From: Patiriisocius sp047731265
Lineage (GTDB): Bacteria; Bacteroidota; Bacteroidia; Flavobacteriales; Flavobacteriaceae
Reading direction: 5' to 3'
Assembly: GCF_047731265.1 (NCBI RefSeq)
Contig: NZ_CP159835.1
Span: 1,116,001 to 1,180,000 of the forward strand
Length of the DNA stretch: 64,000 nt
Positions 53,879 to 63,401 of the stretch are shown piece after piece; positions within the stretch are counted from its first letter, which is position 1, and each line of letters starts with the position of its first letter. The position numbers were made by a program, and so were the translations under genes. The notes below the pieces were generated by a model. That model saw nothing but the letters and a program-made list of their open reading frames with translations. It was not told the DNA's origin and made no database searches.

Positions 53879-56098
53879 ATGAAAAGAACTAAAAATAGAA
53901 GGTCGTCTAATAAAATAGATAACCTTACCCAAAGTATCCTCGCAATACTTCGTAAGGATCACTCACAACCCCATAATTATAAACAAATTGCAGCTAAACT
54001 AGGTCTTGATGACGCTAGTAGCCGCAATCAAATTATAAAGAAATTAAAGGATTTACAAGGAAAGCAAACCATTCAAGAGGTTGATAGAGGAAAATACATA
54101 ATTACACCTTCAGAAAATTATTATACAGGACGTGTAGACATGGCCGGACGAGGTCAAGGATATATTATCACGGAAGATCTTGAAGAAGATATTTATGTAA
54201 AAAGTAAAAACTTAAATAAATCACTTCATGGTGATACGGTAGAAGTTTATGTTTTCAAACGCCTAAAAGGAGGCAAGACTGAAGGAGAAGTAACTAAAAT
54301 AATAGAACGGAAGAAAACGGAGTTTGTTGGAATTATAAGTATTAAGGAAAATTTTGCCTTTGTAGAAATTAATGATCATAAAATGCATACCGATATTTTT
54401 GTTCCTAAAGCAAAAATAAATGGTGCAGAGCAAGGAGAAGTTGTACTTGTTGAAATGGAAGATTGGCCAGAAAAAGCAGACTCTCCTTTTGGTCGTGTCA
54501 TCAAACGATTAGGAATGCCCGGAGAACACAACACTGAGATCCACGCAATTCTTGCACAATATGGTTTACCGTATGAATTTCCGTCTGAAGTAGAAGAATA
54601 TGCAAATACCATAGACACAAAAATACATCCTGAAGAAATTAAGAAACGTCGGGATATGCGAAAAGACTTAACCTTTACCATAGATCCAAAAGATGCAAAA
54701 GATTTTGATGATGCGCTTTCCTTCAAAACTTTAAAAAATGGAAATTACGAAATAGGAATTCATATTGCAGACGTATCGCATTATTTACAAACAGGTACGA
54801 TGCTAGATGATGAAGCTTATGAAAGAGCTACCTCGGTTTATCTGGTAGATAGGGTGGTACCTATGTTACCAGAAATACTTTCTAATGGAGCTTGTTCTCT
54901 GAGACCTCACGAAGAAAAATATACCTTTTCAGCAGTATTTGAAATGGATAAAAATGCCAAGATTTTAAACCAGTGGTTTGGAAAAACGGTAACGTACAGT
55001 GATGCACGCTTTGCTTATGAAGAAGCACAACAAATCATTGAAGCTTCAACGCCAACGGGCCTGCGAGATTTTGATTCTATTTCAGTAGAACAACTTACCA
55101 TACCTGCTGAAATATCTATAACAGACAAACAATATCAAGTAGAAAAACCTATTGCTATTGCTATTTTAGAAATGGATAGATTGGCAAAGATTCTACGTAC
55201 GAAAAGAATGAACGCTGGTGCAATTTCATTTGATAAAGTGGAAGTTAAGTTCAGATTAGACGAAAATAGTGAGCCTGCAGGTGTTTACTTTAAGGAAAGT
55301 AAAGATGCTAATAAACTTATAGAAGAATTCATGCTCCTAGCAAACCGGAGTGTTGCAGAGTATATAGGAAAACAAAAAAAGACATTTGTATATCGTGTCC
55401 ATGATGAACCAGATGATGAAAAGATTGCGGCATTAGAAAAGATAATAAAGCAATTTGGTTATAAATTAGATACCCGAGATAGAAATACTACTGCAAAATC
55501 TATGAACGCATTATTAAAAGATGTTCACGGAAGAAAAGAACAAAATTTAATAGATACACTTGCTATAAGAAGTATGAGTAAGGCGGTGTATACTACAAAT
55601 AATATTGGTCATTACGGTTTAGCATTTGATTATTATACCCATTTTACATCACCAATTAGACGATATCCAGATGTAATGGTACATAGGCTTTTACAACGAT
55701 ATCTTGACAATAACGAATCCGCAAAAGAAGAAACGTTTGAAGAAAAATGTAGACACTCTAGCGATATGGAAAACCTAGCAACAAGAGCAGAACGTGATAG
55801 TATTAAATACATGCAAATCAAGTTTATGAAAGATCATCAAGACGAGGAATTCCTGGGAGTAATTAGCGGTGTTACTGAGTGGGGAATATACATTGAGATT
55901 ATAGCTAATAAATGCGAAGGAATGGTTCGAATCCAAGATATGCGTGATGATCGTTATGAATTCATAAAAGAAGATTATGCGGTTGTTGGTCAAAAATATA
56001 GGAACGTATACACCTTAGGTGATGAAGTACTAGTGAAAGTAAAGAATGCAGATTTAGAAAGAAAGCATCTTGATTTTACAATGTTGGGAGCTAGTTAA
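53879..56098 (+). CDS. rnr: Ribonuclease R
   Basis: RNase R degrades structured RNA 3' to 5' and acts in rRNA quality control. The 739-residue protein has an N-terminal helix-turn-helix, cold-shock-like OB folds (about 60-230), the RNB catalytic region with FTIDPKDAKDFDDALSF near 275-290 (metal-binding aspartates) and a C-terminal S1 domain (FLGVISGVTEWGIYIEI). The lysine-rich tail of the E. coli enzyme is short here. Single gene. Confidence 0.97.
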   Translation: MKRTKNRRSSNKIDNLTQSILAILRKDHSQPHNYKQIAAKLGLDDASSRNQIIKKLKDLQGKQTIQEVDRGKYIITPSENYYTGRVDMAGRGQGYIITEDLEEDIYVKSKNLNKSLHGDTVEVYVFKRLKGGKTEGEVTKIIERKKTEFVGIISIKENFAFVEINDHKMHTDIFVPKAKINGAEQGEVVLVEMEDWPEKADSPFGRVIKRLGMPGEHNTEIHAILAQYGLPYEFPSEVEEYANTIDTKIHPEEIKKRRDMRKDLTFTIDPKDAKDFDDALSFKTLKNGNYEIGIHIADVSHYLQTGTMLDDEAYERATSVYLVDRVVPMLPEILSNGACSLRPHEEKYTFSAVFEMDKNAKILNQWFGKTVTYSDARFAYEEAQQIIEASTPTGLRDFDSISVEQLTIPAEISITDKQYQVEKPIAIAILEMDRLAKILRTKRMNAGAISFDKVEVKFRLDENSEPAGVYFKESKDANKLIEEFMLLANRSVAEYIGKQKKTFVYRVHDEPDDEKIAALEKIIKQFGYKLDTRDRNTTAKSMNALLKDVHGRKEQNLIDTLAIRSMSKAVYTTNNIGHYGLAFDYYTHFTSPIRRYPDVMVHRLLQRYLDNNESAKEETFEEKCRHSSDMENLATRAERDSIKYMQIKFMKDHQDEEFLGVISGVTEWGIYIEIIANKCEGMVRIQDMRDDRYEFIKEDYAVVGQKYRNVYTLGDEVLVKVKNADLERKHLDFTMLGAS

Positions 56099-56236
56099 GA
56101 TCTTTAATATAAGAGAAGGAGTTGTAAATTATAACTGACGTCTGAGTTATATTTATTACAAAAACCAAATTTTGTTTAGAAATACGAAGGCTTGGTAAAA
56201 ATAATATTCAGAATAGAAAATCCATCAAAGGTTTTG

Positions 56237-56244
56237 TAACTTTA
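56237..56244 (+). promoter_or_regulatory. Near-consensus -7 box for the LysE-type gene
   Basis: TAACTTTA differs from TANNTTTG in the last base. The ATG follows eight bases later at 56253, so the leader would be only a few bases. Confidence 0.35.
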
Positions 56245-56252
56245 CAGCAACT

Positions 56253-56966
56253 ATGTTTGATGGTTTTCTTTTTGCGGCCTTTTATGGATTCTTCATGGCT
56301 TTTGCCGTGGGTCCAGTTTTTTTTACACTTATTGAAACAAGTATTATAAAAGGCTTTAAAGCAGGTTTAGCCTTTGATAGCGGCGCAATTTTTGCCGATC
56401 TTATATTTATACTTATTGCGTATTTTAGCACCTCAAAATTACTTGATCGGGTTAAAGATGATCCAGCGTTACTTATTTTTGGAGGGGGAATTTTAGTTGC
56501 CTACGGGATTATTTCTTATATCCAAACCAATAAATCACTCTATAAAATTGTTCGCGAACACCACGCAATACAAGTTAAAAGCAATCTTCGTAATTTATTT
56601 CTTAAAGGATTCTTTTTAAACTTTGTGAATTTTGGAGTCTTAGCAGGTTGGGTGGGCATGATAATTATTGCAAATGCTCATAAGTCAACTCCAAGAGGCG
56701 TTTGGTTTTTTATAAGTATTGTTTTATTTGTTTTTATAACTACCGATATTTTAAAAATAGTCTTGGCAAAAAAATTAAAGAATAAAATGACCCCTAGGTT
56801 TACGGTGAAAACAAAAAAATGGGTAAGCCTACTAATTATTGGTTTCGGAGTTTTAATGCTAGTTCAGGGTATATTTCCGGATAGAATTAATGCTGAATTG
56901 GAAAAAATACCTGATCAAGAAATAACCATTAAAGAGTCTAATTCCGGATTAAAAGAAACACACTAA
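56253..56966 (+). CDS. LysE-family exporter
   Basis: The 237-residue protein has six hydrophobic helices and the LysE start FYGFFMAFAVGPVFFTLIET, with a glycine-proline motif in the first helix and GAIFADLIFILIAYF in the second. The family exports amino acids or related metabolites at the inner membrane. The last ~35 residues are a soluble charged tail. Substrate unknown. Confidence 0.88.
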   Translation: MFDGFLFAAFYGFFMAFAVGPVFFTLIETSIIKGFKAGLAFDSGAIFADLIFILIAYFSTSKLLDRVKDDPALLIFGGGILVAYGIISYIQTNKSLYKIVREHHAIQVKSNLRNLFLKGFFLNFVNFGVLAGWVGMIIIANAHKSTPRGVWFFISIVLFVFITTDILKIVLAKKLKNKMTPRFTVKTKKWVSLLIIGFGVLMLVQGIFPDRINAELEKIPDQEITIKESNSGLKETH

Positions 56967-57058
56967 TTATATTTTAGATAAAATGCCTTTAATTAAAAAA
57001 GGAAGCGTCTGTTTAGGTATCTAGGGGCTCGATAGCTATTGGGATGAATCACACCCAT

Positions 57059-57092
57059 AAAAAAACTCCCATGCTTTTTTAGCATGAGAGTT
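57059..57092 (-). terminator. Terminator after tRNA-Cys
   Basis: On the minus strand AACTCTCATGCT pairs with AGCATGGGAGTT (one mismatch) around an A-rich loop, followed by T residues. Confidence 0.85.
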
Positions 57093-57104
57093 AAATAATT
57101 TGAG

Positions 57105-57175
57105 AGGCATCTAGCGGATTCGAACCGCTGTAGAAGGTTTTGCAGACCTCTGCCTAGCCACTCGGCCAAGATGCC
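57105..57175 (-). tRNA. tRNA-Cys (GCA)
   Basis: Complete cloverleaf on the minus strand: acceptor GGCATCT/AGATGCC, D stem GCC/GGC, anticodon loop CTGCAAA with GCA, T arm AGCGG-TTCGAAT-CCGCT and discriminator U73, a known cysteine identity base. No CCA encoded. A TATATTTG box at 57231-57224 and a terminator at 57059 frame it. Confidence 0.95.
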
Positions 57176-57569
57176 ATTAAATTTCTACTAAGGAATGAGT
57201 TTTTCACAATCCTAAATAAAACGCAAATATAAAAGATTAACCAGTACTTAAACAATTAAAAACTACAAAGATTTACTCTTTTAAGTTCCTCCTCTTTTAC
57301 CTGCGAAGGGAGAGAAAATAATTAGTGCGTGTTTCGTATTTATTGTGATTTGAAGATTAGCATAAACAATCGTAATATTAACAAAAGTTCTTTCCCTTGA
57401 GGGGCGAATATAGTTCCATCAAAAACATAGGGTAAAATTCGAGCTTTAAGGTAATAGTCTGCTTCGTAATTATAGCGAGATGGTTTTTGGGATAGGTAGG
57501 AAAATCCAAATGAAAGTCTTTATTTCAAAATTCAAGAGGAGGTTCTTTACCTAATAGACTTCTTTTGAA
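57176..57569. other. Gap upstream of tRNA-Cys
   Basis: Holds the tRNA promoter box (minus-strand TATATTTG at 57224-57231; the -33 element is degenerate). A minus-strand stretch of about 40 open codons around 57340-57480 (DYYLKARILPYVFDGTIF) reads protein-like but has no start and looks like an intergenic remnant. Nothing else recognised. Confidence 0.35.
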
Positions 57570-57923
57570 TTATGCAGAAGTCATAGTAACACTAACAGCT
57601 TCTACATCACCACCAATGGGTGGGTTTAGTTTAGAAATGGTAACGGTTACAAATGTTATTTCAGAAAAACCCTCTAAAATACGTGTTATGATTCTGTGGC
57701 CAACAGTCTCTAAAAGCTTAGAACGGACAGCCATTTCTTCTTTGATAATTGTATTTAAGGTTACATAATCAACAGTGTCAACCAAATTATCACTTTGTGC
57801 GGCGGCTAATAAATTAGAATCAACAGCAAGGTTTACTAAATAATCACTTCCTATTTTTTCTTCTTCAGTAAGACAGCCGTGATTGGTGAAAATTCTAACA
57901 TTTTTCAATTCAATTTTACTCAT
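57570..57923 (-). CDS. folB: Dihydroneopterin aldolase
   Basis: FolB cleaves dihydroneopterin to 6-hydroxymethyl-dihydropterin in folate synthesis. The 117-residue protein has the typical start SKIELKNVRIFTNHGCLTEE with the active-site EEE-K region (EEKIGSDYLVNLAV), DTVDYVTLNTII and the substrate-anchoring LLETVGHRI. The C-terminal ITFVTVTISKLNPPIGGDVE completes the fold. Single gene, divergent from glnS. Confidence 0.95.
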   Translation of the reverse strand: MSKIELKNVRIFTNHGCLTEEEKIGSDYLVNLAVDSNLLAAAQSDNLVDTVDYVTLNTIIKEEMAVRSKLLETVGHRIITRILEGFSEITFVTVTISKLNPPIGGDVEAVSVTMTSA

Positions 57924-58000
57924 AACAAATTACTTTTTGTAAATATAAAATTTAAGTAGTAGATGCTATTTAGTATTCACTTCCTTTTAACAAGAAAAGG

Positions 58001-58008
58001 TATCTTTG
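58001..58008 (+). promoter_or_regulatory. -7 box for glnS
   Basis: TATCTTTG matches TANNTTTG; the leader to the ATG is about 75 bases. No clean -33 TTTG at normal spacing. Confidence 0.5.
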
Positions 58009-58088
58009 TGTGATTATTTCGGGATGCAACTAGAAGATGTGTTTTGCCGAAAAACAAAAGATTTTAAATTTTCAGAACTGAAACCGTC

Positions 58089-59768
58089 ATGAGCGAAGAA
58101 AAGGAACCGTTGAATTTTATAGAACAAATAATAGAAGATGATTTGAAAACATCACATTCTAAAGACACCTTGTGTTTCAGGTTTCCGCCGGAACCTAATG
58201 GGTATTTACATATTGGGCATGCGTCTTCTATTTCTTTAAACTTTGGCTTGGGATTGCGCTATAACGCTCCGGTTAATTTAAGGTTTGATGACACAAACCC
58301 AGCAAAAGAAGAGCAGCGATTTGTAGAGGCAATAAAACGAGACATAGAGTGGCTAGGTTTTGAGTGGGCACAAGAATGTTATGCGAGTGATTACTTTCAG
58401 CAGCTATATGATTGGGCTATTGTACTCATTAATAATGGAAAGGCTTATGTAGATTCTCAATCTAGTGACGCTATAGCAGAACAAAAAGGAACACCAATAA
58501 AAGAGGGTGTCAATAGTCCTTTCAGAAATCGTTCTGTAGAAGTAAACTTGGCGCTTTTTGAGCAAATGAAAACAGGCGAAGCACCTGAGGGGCTCCACGT
58601 GCTACGGGCAAAAATAAACATGACGAGTACTAATATGTTGATGCGCGACCCAATAATCTACAGAACCTTACATAAAAGTCATCACCGTACAGGAACAGAT
58701 TGGAAAATCTTCCCTATGTACGATTGGACCCACGGAGAAAGTGACTATATAGAGCAAGTGTCGCACTCATTTTGCACCTTAGAATTTTTACCACACCGTG
58801 AATTATACGATTGGTTTTTAGATGAAGTGGTGGTTTCAGAAAAACTAAGACCAAAACAACGGGAATTTGCTAGAAGAAATTTAAGTCACACGGTTGTGAG
58901 TAAGCGAAAGCTAGCGAGATTGGTAGAAAATGGTGTTGTTGCTAGTTGGGATGACCCAAGAATGCCTACAATTTCAGGATTGAGAAGACGTGGATATACA
59001 CCAGCATCTATTCGCAATTTTGCAGAGGGTATTGGTGTGGGAAAAAGAGATAACTTAATCGATGTTTCAAGGCTTGAATTTAGTATTCGGGAGGACCTTA
59101 ATAAAGTAGCAGATCGAGTAATGGCTGTTTTAGATCCGGTAAAAGTTATTATCACGAACTTCCCAGAGGAGAAAACCGAGTGGTTAGACGCTGAAAATAA
59201 CCAAGAAGATGAAAATGCTGGTTTTAGAAAATTGCCTTTTTCAAGAGAATTGTACATTGAGAAGGAAGACTTTAGAGAAGAAGCAAACAAGAAGTTTTTC
59301 CGTCTGAAATTAGGTAAAGAAGTTAGGCTTAAAAACGCATATATTATTAAAGCAGAGAGTTGTGTGAAAGACGGTGATGGTAATGTGACCGAAATACACT
59401 GTACCTACGATCCAGAAAGCAGAAGCGGCAGCGGCACCGACGCATCTATGAGAAAAGTAAAAGGAACCTTGCATTGGGTTTCTATTAAAGATGCTTTAGA
59501 AATTGAAGTTAGACGCTATGATAGATTATTTATAGACCCATCTCCAGACACCCATAAAGACAAGGATTTTATGGAATTTGTAAACCCTAATTCTTTAGAT
59601 ATCATAACAGGATATGGCGAACCAAGTTTGAGCGAATTACAAGTTGAAGATAAAGTACAATTTCAGCGTATAGGTTACTTTACTGTGGACAAAGATTCCA
59701 CATTAGATAAAAAAGTTTTTAATCGCACCGTTGGACTTAGAGACTCTTGGACAAAGATTGATCAATAA
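58089..59768 (+). CDS. glnS: Glutaminyl-tRNA synthetase
   Basis: GlnRS charges tRNA-Gln. The 559-residue class I synthetase has FRFPPEPNGYLHIGHASSI with HIGH at 41-44, FDDTNPAKEEQRFVEAI, and the KMSKS equivalent VVSKRKLARLV near 270. YDWTHGESDYIEQVSHSFCT and the C-terminal beta-barrel anticodon domains (CTYDPESRSGSG, HWVSIKDALEIEVRRYDRLF) identify GlnRS over GluRS. Length is normal. Confidence 0.97.
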   Translation: MSEEKEPLNFIEQIIEDDLKTSHSKDTLCFRFPPEPNGYLHIGHASSISLNFGLGLRYNAPVNLRFDDTNPAKEEQRFVEAIKRDIEWLGFEWAQECYASDYFQQLYDWAIVLINNGKAYVDSQSSDAIAEQKGTPIKEGVNSPFRNRSVEVNLALFEQMKTGEAPEGLHVLRAKINMTSTNMLMRDPIIYRTLHKSHHRTGTDWKIFPMYDWTHGESDYIEQVSHSFCTLEFLPHRELYDWFLDEVVVSEKLRPKQREFARRNLSHTVVSKRKLARLVENGVVASWDDPRMPTISGLRRRGYTPASIRNFAEGIGVGKRDNLIDVSRLEFSIREDLNKVADRVMAVLDPVKVIITNFPEEKTEWLDAENNQEDENAGFRKLPFSRELYIEKEDFREEANKKFFRLKLGKEVRLKNAYIIKAESCVKDGDGNVTEIHCTYDPESRSGSGTDASMRKVKGTLHWVSIKDALEIEVRRYDRLFIDPSPDTHKDKDFMEFVNPNSLDIITGYGEPSLSELQVEDKVQFQRIGYFTVDKDSTLDKKVFNRTVGLRDSWTKIDQ

Positions 59769-59976
59769 AAGGGCGTTAAATATAAGAAGTAAATGTTCTG
59801 TCAATTTCTAGGTGAATCTTAAGATTTACAGCCGTTTTTTAACAATAACTGACAAAAATCTACTAAAATTAAGCTGATTTTATACCTTTTAATGTCTATT
59901 AATCGTTAAATTACAGGGGTTTCTTAAACGGTTAATTATCCTTATGTGGATTAAATAACTTTAAAACTCTACAAAA

Positions 59977-60354
59977 ATGGCATCAAATACAGGAACAACT
60001 TTACTTGCAATTTTAACAGGCGCGGCGATCGGTGCAGGAATAGGAATACTATACGCTCCAGATTCTGGCGCAAAAACCAGAGAGAAAATTGCTAAGGAAA
60101 CGAAGAAAGCAGAAAAAAAATTTAAAAAACAATTAAAAGAGGCTGAGGAAATCTTGGGGTCTAATGCGGAAAGTGCGAAACTAACATTTGAGGAAAGTTT
60201 AGAAAACACATTGTCTTCGGCAAGTTATAAAGCGGAAGATATTTTAGCCGCACTAGAGTCTAAATTACGAACTCTGCGTGCGCAAAATGCGAAGTTGCAA
60301 AAGGAGGTAAAAGTGGAAGAGCAAAAGACTCCGGCAACAAAAGCAACTTCGTAA
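59977..60354 (+). CDS. YtxH-domain protein
   Basis: The 125-residue protein has one N-terminal membrane helix rich in small residues (TLLAILTGAAIGAGIGILYA) followed by the YtxH signature APDSGAKTREKIA and a long charged coiled coil. Related proteins are linked to general envelope or starvation stress. It starts a three-gene operon: the next gene begins two bases after its stop. Confidence 0.88.
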   Translation: MASNTGTTLLAILTGAAIGAGIGILYAPDSGAKTREKIAKETKKAEKKFKKQLKEAEEILGSNAESAKLTFEESLENTLSSASYKAEDILAALESKLRTLRAQNAKLQKEVKVEEQKTPATKATS

Positions 60355-60355
60355 T

Positions 60356-60757
60356 ATGGCTTTTAAAGCACTTTCTGACAACTTAAGCACCGCAGGGGAA
60401 AAAACACAGGAATACATTGAAAACACATCGGAGTATTATAAACTTCGCCTCTTCAAGTACACAATGAAGTTTGCTACTTCTTTAGTTATCTCCTTAATTA
60501 TTGGGAGCTTGTCTTTGCTAGTGCTTGCATTTGTATCCATTGGCTTTTCATTATGGCTTAGTAGAATTATAGGATACCCATCTGCAGGCTTTTTTGTTGT
60601 TGGCGGATTTTATCTGGTAACAATTGCACTCATTTCTATATTCGGAAGAAAGGCGATTATAAAAGCTATGTTAACTAAGTTTTCGGCACTGCTAGTAGAG
60701 GAGGGGGATCGGTCAAATATGGCAAAAGGAAAACGAGGTTGCCATAAAACCAACTAA
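60356..60757 (+). CDS. Phage-holin-superfamily/DUF1469-like membrane protein
   Basis: The 133-residue protein has an amphipathic N-terminus (EKTQEYIENTSEYYKLRLFK) and two membrane helices (SLVISLIIGSLSLLVLAFVS, FFVVGGFYLVTIALISIF), followed by a basic C-terminus. This arrangement fits the DUF1469/YqjE-like group, which usually lies with YtxH-type genes; the resemblance to holins is only structural. It lies two bases after the YtxH gene. Confidence 0.8.
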   Translation: MAFKALSDNLSTAGEKTQEYIENTSEYYKLRLFKYTMKFATSLVISLIIGSLSLLVLAFVSIGFSLWLSRIIGYPSAGFFVVGGFYLVTIALISIFGRKAIIKAMLTKFSALLVEEGDRSNMAKGKRGCHKTN

Positions 60758-60769
60758 TGAATAAACATT

Positions 60770-61027
60770 ATGAGGAAACCGTACGCATCTTTCGAAGAAA
60801 TAGATTTTGATCTAAAAAGATTAAATCTCCAAGCTCAAATTAATAAAGAGGAGGTGAAATTAAGCCTGCACAAAGCAAAAGAAAAGGTTACTCCTTCAAG
60901 ATTGTTTGGAAGTTTTTTAGAAAGTCTTACATCAAGTGCTTTCTTATTTCAACTATTAGCTCCAATTGCATCTTATTGCATCGATAAAATACGCTCAAGC
61001 GTTGATCGCAAATCCAAGAAAAAATAA
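60770..61027 (+). CDS. Small conserved protein of the YtxH operon
   Basis: Eighty-five residues. The N-terminal half is charged and helical (ASFEEIDFDLKRLNLQAQI), and a weakly hydrophobic C-terminal segment (TSSAFLFQLLAPIASYCIDK) precedes a basic tail. No family recognised with certainty. It follows the DUF1469-like gene by 12 bases, so it belongs to the same operon and presumably the same stress/envelope function. Confidence 0.72.
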   Translation: MRKPYASFEEIDFDLKRLNLQAQINKEEVKLSLHKAKEKVTPSRLFGSFLESLTSSAFLFQLLAPIASYCIDKIRSSVDRKSKKK

Positions 61028-61114
61028 AAGCGTAGTTTCTATTAAGTAGAAATTAAAAAGCCATGAACGCTAAAATACGAGGCTCTTTTTATCTCTCGAT
61101 TTATCAAAAAAAAC

Positions 61115-61495
61115 TTATAAATCTCCGAATGGTATTTGAAGTTGACAAAAAAACACCCCTCGTTCAGTTGTTTGCGCATTAACAGTTATCGTCACATACT
61201 TTAATGAATGGTCTGTATCTATTTCATAGGTAAATTCCTTGCCATTACTACCCACTTTATAGAGGTCTTGAGCCAATATTTCTAAACTTGATCTATCCAC
61301 AAATTTTGTTGAAACTGTCAGTCGGGTAGGCTTTTGTTTATACAGCGTAGCTCTATTGTCTTCTAATTCAATATATACACGGCTACTTGAAAATTTACAG
61401 GTGTAGATGTTATCCTCATCTGTCTGCAGGTTTTTGCAACTTAAAAATAGTAAAAAGATTAAATTACAATAAATAAAATTTTTCAAAAACACCAT
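61115..61495 (-). CDS. Lipoprotein of unknown function
   Basis: The 126-residue protein has a lipoprotein signal ending LIFLLFLSCKNL. The mature part is beta-rich (CKFSSSRVYIELEDNRATLY, YVTITVNAQTTERGVFFC) with two cysteines. No family recognised. It lies 40 bases downstream of the SPFH gene on the same strand and may be co-transcribed. Confidence 0.7.
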   Translation of the reverse strand: MVFLKNFIYCNLIFLLFLSCKNLQTDEDNIYTCKFSSSRVYIELEDNRATLYKQKPTRLTVSTKFVDRSSLEILAQDLYKVGSNGKEFTYEIDTDHSLKYVTITVNAQTTERGVFFCQLQIPFGDL

Positions 61496-61535
61496 ATAGC
61501 GTTAATCTTTAAAATGGAACATCATCATTAAACCC

Positions 61536-62510
61536 TCAAGCACTTGGAGGTGGTGGCGTTTGTTTTTTCTTTGTTTTTGCGCCAATACCTTTTACCGCAT
61601 TTGTTTTTTTCATCTCTTCGCCTATTTGGTTACTTGCCACAAAACTGGCAATCATATCGTTTAACATGTTGCTCCCCGCTTGAGGTGAATTTGGTAAGAG
61701 AATTAAATTTGTGTTTGTTGCCTCACCAATAGATTGTAAGGTATCATAATGCTGTGTTACCACAATCAATGCTGAAGCTTCTTGAGAGTTAATCCCAACA
61801 TTGTTTAAAACATCCACACTTTCTTCTAACCCACGAGCGATTTCTCTTCGTTGATCTGCAATACCCTGTCCTTGCAGGCGCTTACTTTCAGCTTCGGCTC
61901 TTGCTTTTGCTACTATCTTAATTCGTTCTGCTTCTGCTTCATATCCTGCCGCTACTTTTTCTCTTTCAGCAGCGTTAATCCTATTCATTGCAGCTTTAAC
62001 TTGAACGTCTGGATCAATATCTGTTACCAATGTTTTGATAATGTCATAGCCGTAATCGCTCATCGCTTGGTTTAATTCTTGTTTTACAGCGATGGCAATA
62101 TCATCCTTCCGCTCAAAAACGTCATCTAATTTCATTTTAGGCACTTCTGCACGCACCACATCAAATACATACGATGTAATTTGATCGTGCGGATTTTCAA
62201 GCTTATAAAAAGCATCATACACTTTCTCTTTGATTACTTGAAACTGAACGGAAATCTTTAAACGTACAAAAACATCATCTTTGGTTTTGGTCTCAACCAA
62301 CACGTCTAGTTGTTGTACTTTTAAATTAATACGCCCAGCTATTCGATCAACCACTGGAATTTTAAAGTTTAATCCAGAGTGTCTGGCTTTTAAAAATTTA
62401 CCAAAGCGTTCAATAACAGCAGCCGTTTGTTGCCGTACAGTAAAGATTCCTGTTATAAGAATAACAAATGCAATGAAGAGAAACGGAATTAAATACAAAA
62501 GACTACCCAT
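61536..62510 (-). CDS. SPFH/Band 7 (stomatin-like) protein
   Basis: The 324-residue protein has one N-terminal membrane helix (LLYLIPFLFIAFVILITGIF) and the SPFH domain from ~30 to ~190 (QQTAAVIERFGKFLKARHSG, KVQQLDVLVETKTKDDVFV), then a long Ala/Glu-rich coiled coil (AEAERIKIVAKARAEAES) and a proline-rich tail. Stomatin-like proteins organise membrane microdomains and often control membrane proteases; no NfeD gene is next to it. Confidence 0.93.
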   Translation of the reverse strand: MGSLLYLIPFLFIAFVILITGIFTVRQQTAAVIERFGKFLKARHSGLNFKIPVVDRIAGRINLKVQQLDVLVETKTKDDVFVRLKISVQFQVIKEKVYDAFYKLENPHDQITSYVFDVVRAEVPKMKLDDVFERKDDIAIAVKQELNQAMSDYGYDIIKTLVTDIDPDVQVKAAMNRINAAEREKVAAGYEAEAERIKIVAKARAEAESKRLQGQGIADQRREIARGLEESVDVLNNVGINSQEASALIVVTQHYDTLQSIGEATNTNLILLPNSPQAGSNMLNDMIASFVASNQIGEEMKKTNAVKGIGAKTKKKQTPPPPSA

Positions 62511-62544
62511 GTTGGTTATTTTTAAGGATTAGAATTTTAATATA

Positions 62545-62552
62545 CAAAATTA
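62545..62552 (-). promoter_or_regulatory. -7 box for the SPFH gene
   Basis: Minus-strand TAATTTTG matches TANNTTTG, 34 bases before the ATG at 62510. Confidence 0.45.
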
Positions 62553-62586
62553 AAGCTATTTTAGTGCAATTTAACACCGACTAAAA

Positions 62587-63264
62587 ATGACCATTAAACA
62601 CATTATTTTTGTTACAGTTGCAGTTTGTTTTTGTACGGTATCACAAGCACAGAGAAACACGGGATATGATAACTATAATAGGATTGGAATACAAGGGGGT
62701 CTGTCTATTTTTGACATCAAAACAAACGATTTAATAACGGAATCTCGAACGGGTGTTACCGGTGGGTTTACAACAAGAGGCGCTTTTAGAAATAATTTTG
62801 ATTTTATCTATGGTCTCAATTTTCTTTCCAATCAAATTCGAGTAAGAGGAGTCAACTCGTTGCCCACAGGTGGTGTTTTAGACACACAGCTTATTGATTA
62901 TACCATAATTGGGGCGCAAATCAATTTTTTGCTGAGTTATAATATTGTCAAAAAACATCTTTCCATTGAAGCTGGACCGATGCTGAACGTAAACAGTAAA
63001 ATGGAATTAAAAAACGAACAGTTTGAAAACTACATCATTGAAGGGTATACCACAATTACCGCAAAGAATGTTGAAGACATTTCAACCTTTAATGGGGTGG
63101 GCTATGTAGGGGTGACTGCAGGATTAGAAAGCTTTAGAATAATTGTTAATTATCAATATGGATTCACGAATATTTTAGGAAACCTAAATAAAAAAAATTT
63201 AGAAAATAAAAAATTTAAAGGAAACAGCAGCACTGCTACTGTGGCTGCTGTTATTTATTTTTAA
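62587..63264 (+). CDS. Small outer-membrane beta-barrel (porin-family) protein
   Basis: The 225-residue protein has a signal peptide ending VSQAQ and repeated amphipathic strands typical of the OMP_b-brl_2 group (RIGIQGGLSIFDIKT, FDFIYGLNFLSNQI, LSIEAGPMLNVNSKM, GVGYVGVTAGLESFRI). It ends with an aromatic (VAAVIYF), as expected for barrel assembly. About eight strands are likely. Function unknown; divergent from the SPFH gene. Confidence 0.85.
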   Translation: MTIKHIIFVTVAVCFCTVSQAQRNTGYDNYNRIGIQGGLSIFDIKTNDLITESRTGVTGGFTTRGAFRNNFDFIYGLNFLSNQIRVRGVNSLPTGGVLDTQLIDYTIIGAQINFLLSYNIVKKHLSIEAGPMLNVNSKMELKNEQFENYIIEGYTTITAKNVEDISTFNGVGYVGVTAGLESFRIIVNYQYGFTNILGNLNKKNLENKKFKGNSSTATVAAVIYF

Positions 63265-63401
63265 GTGTTTTCCTGAAAGGATTTTTACTTAATCAACAAC
63301 AAGACAAATAACCAAGGATAACAAATCTTAAGATAATTCTGTTATGATCTTTTTCGAAGATTAAACTTAAGTTGAGGTGATTGCAAAAGAATTTATTAAG
63401 A

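Noticed and set aside
58886..59290. 134-codon frame opposite glnS
   Set aside because: Shadow of glnS; low-complexity Ser/Leu composition typical of antisense frames.
60356..60757. Holin-like protein as evidence of prophage
   Set aside because: The gene belongs to a conserved YtxH-type chromosomal operon and no phage gene is nearby.
61030..61105. Terminator after the YtxH operon
   Set aside because: Only a three-pair GC stem with a bulge could be drawn; too weak to call.
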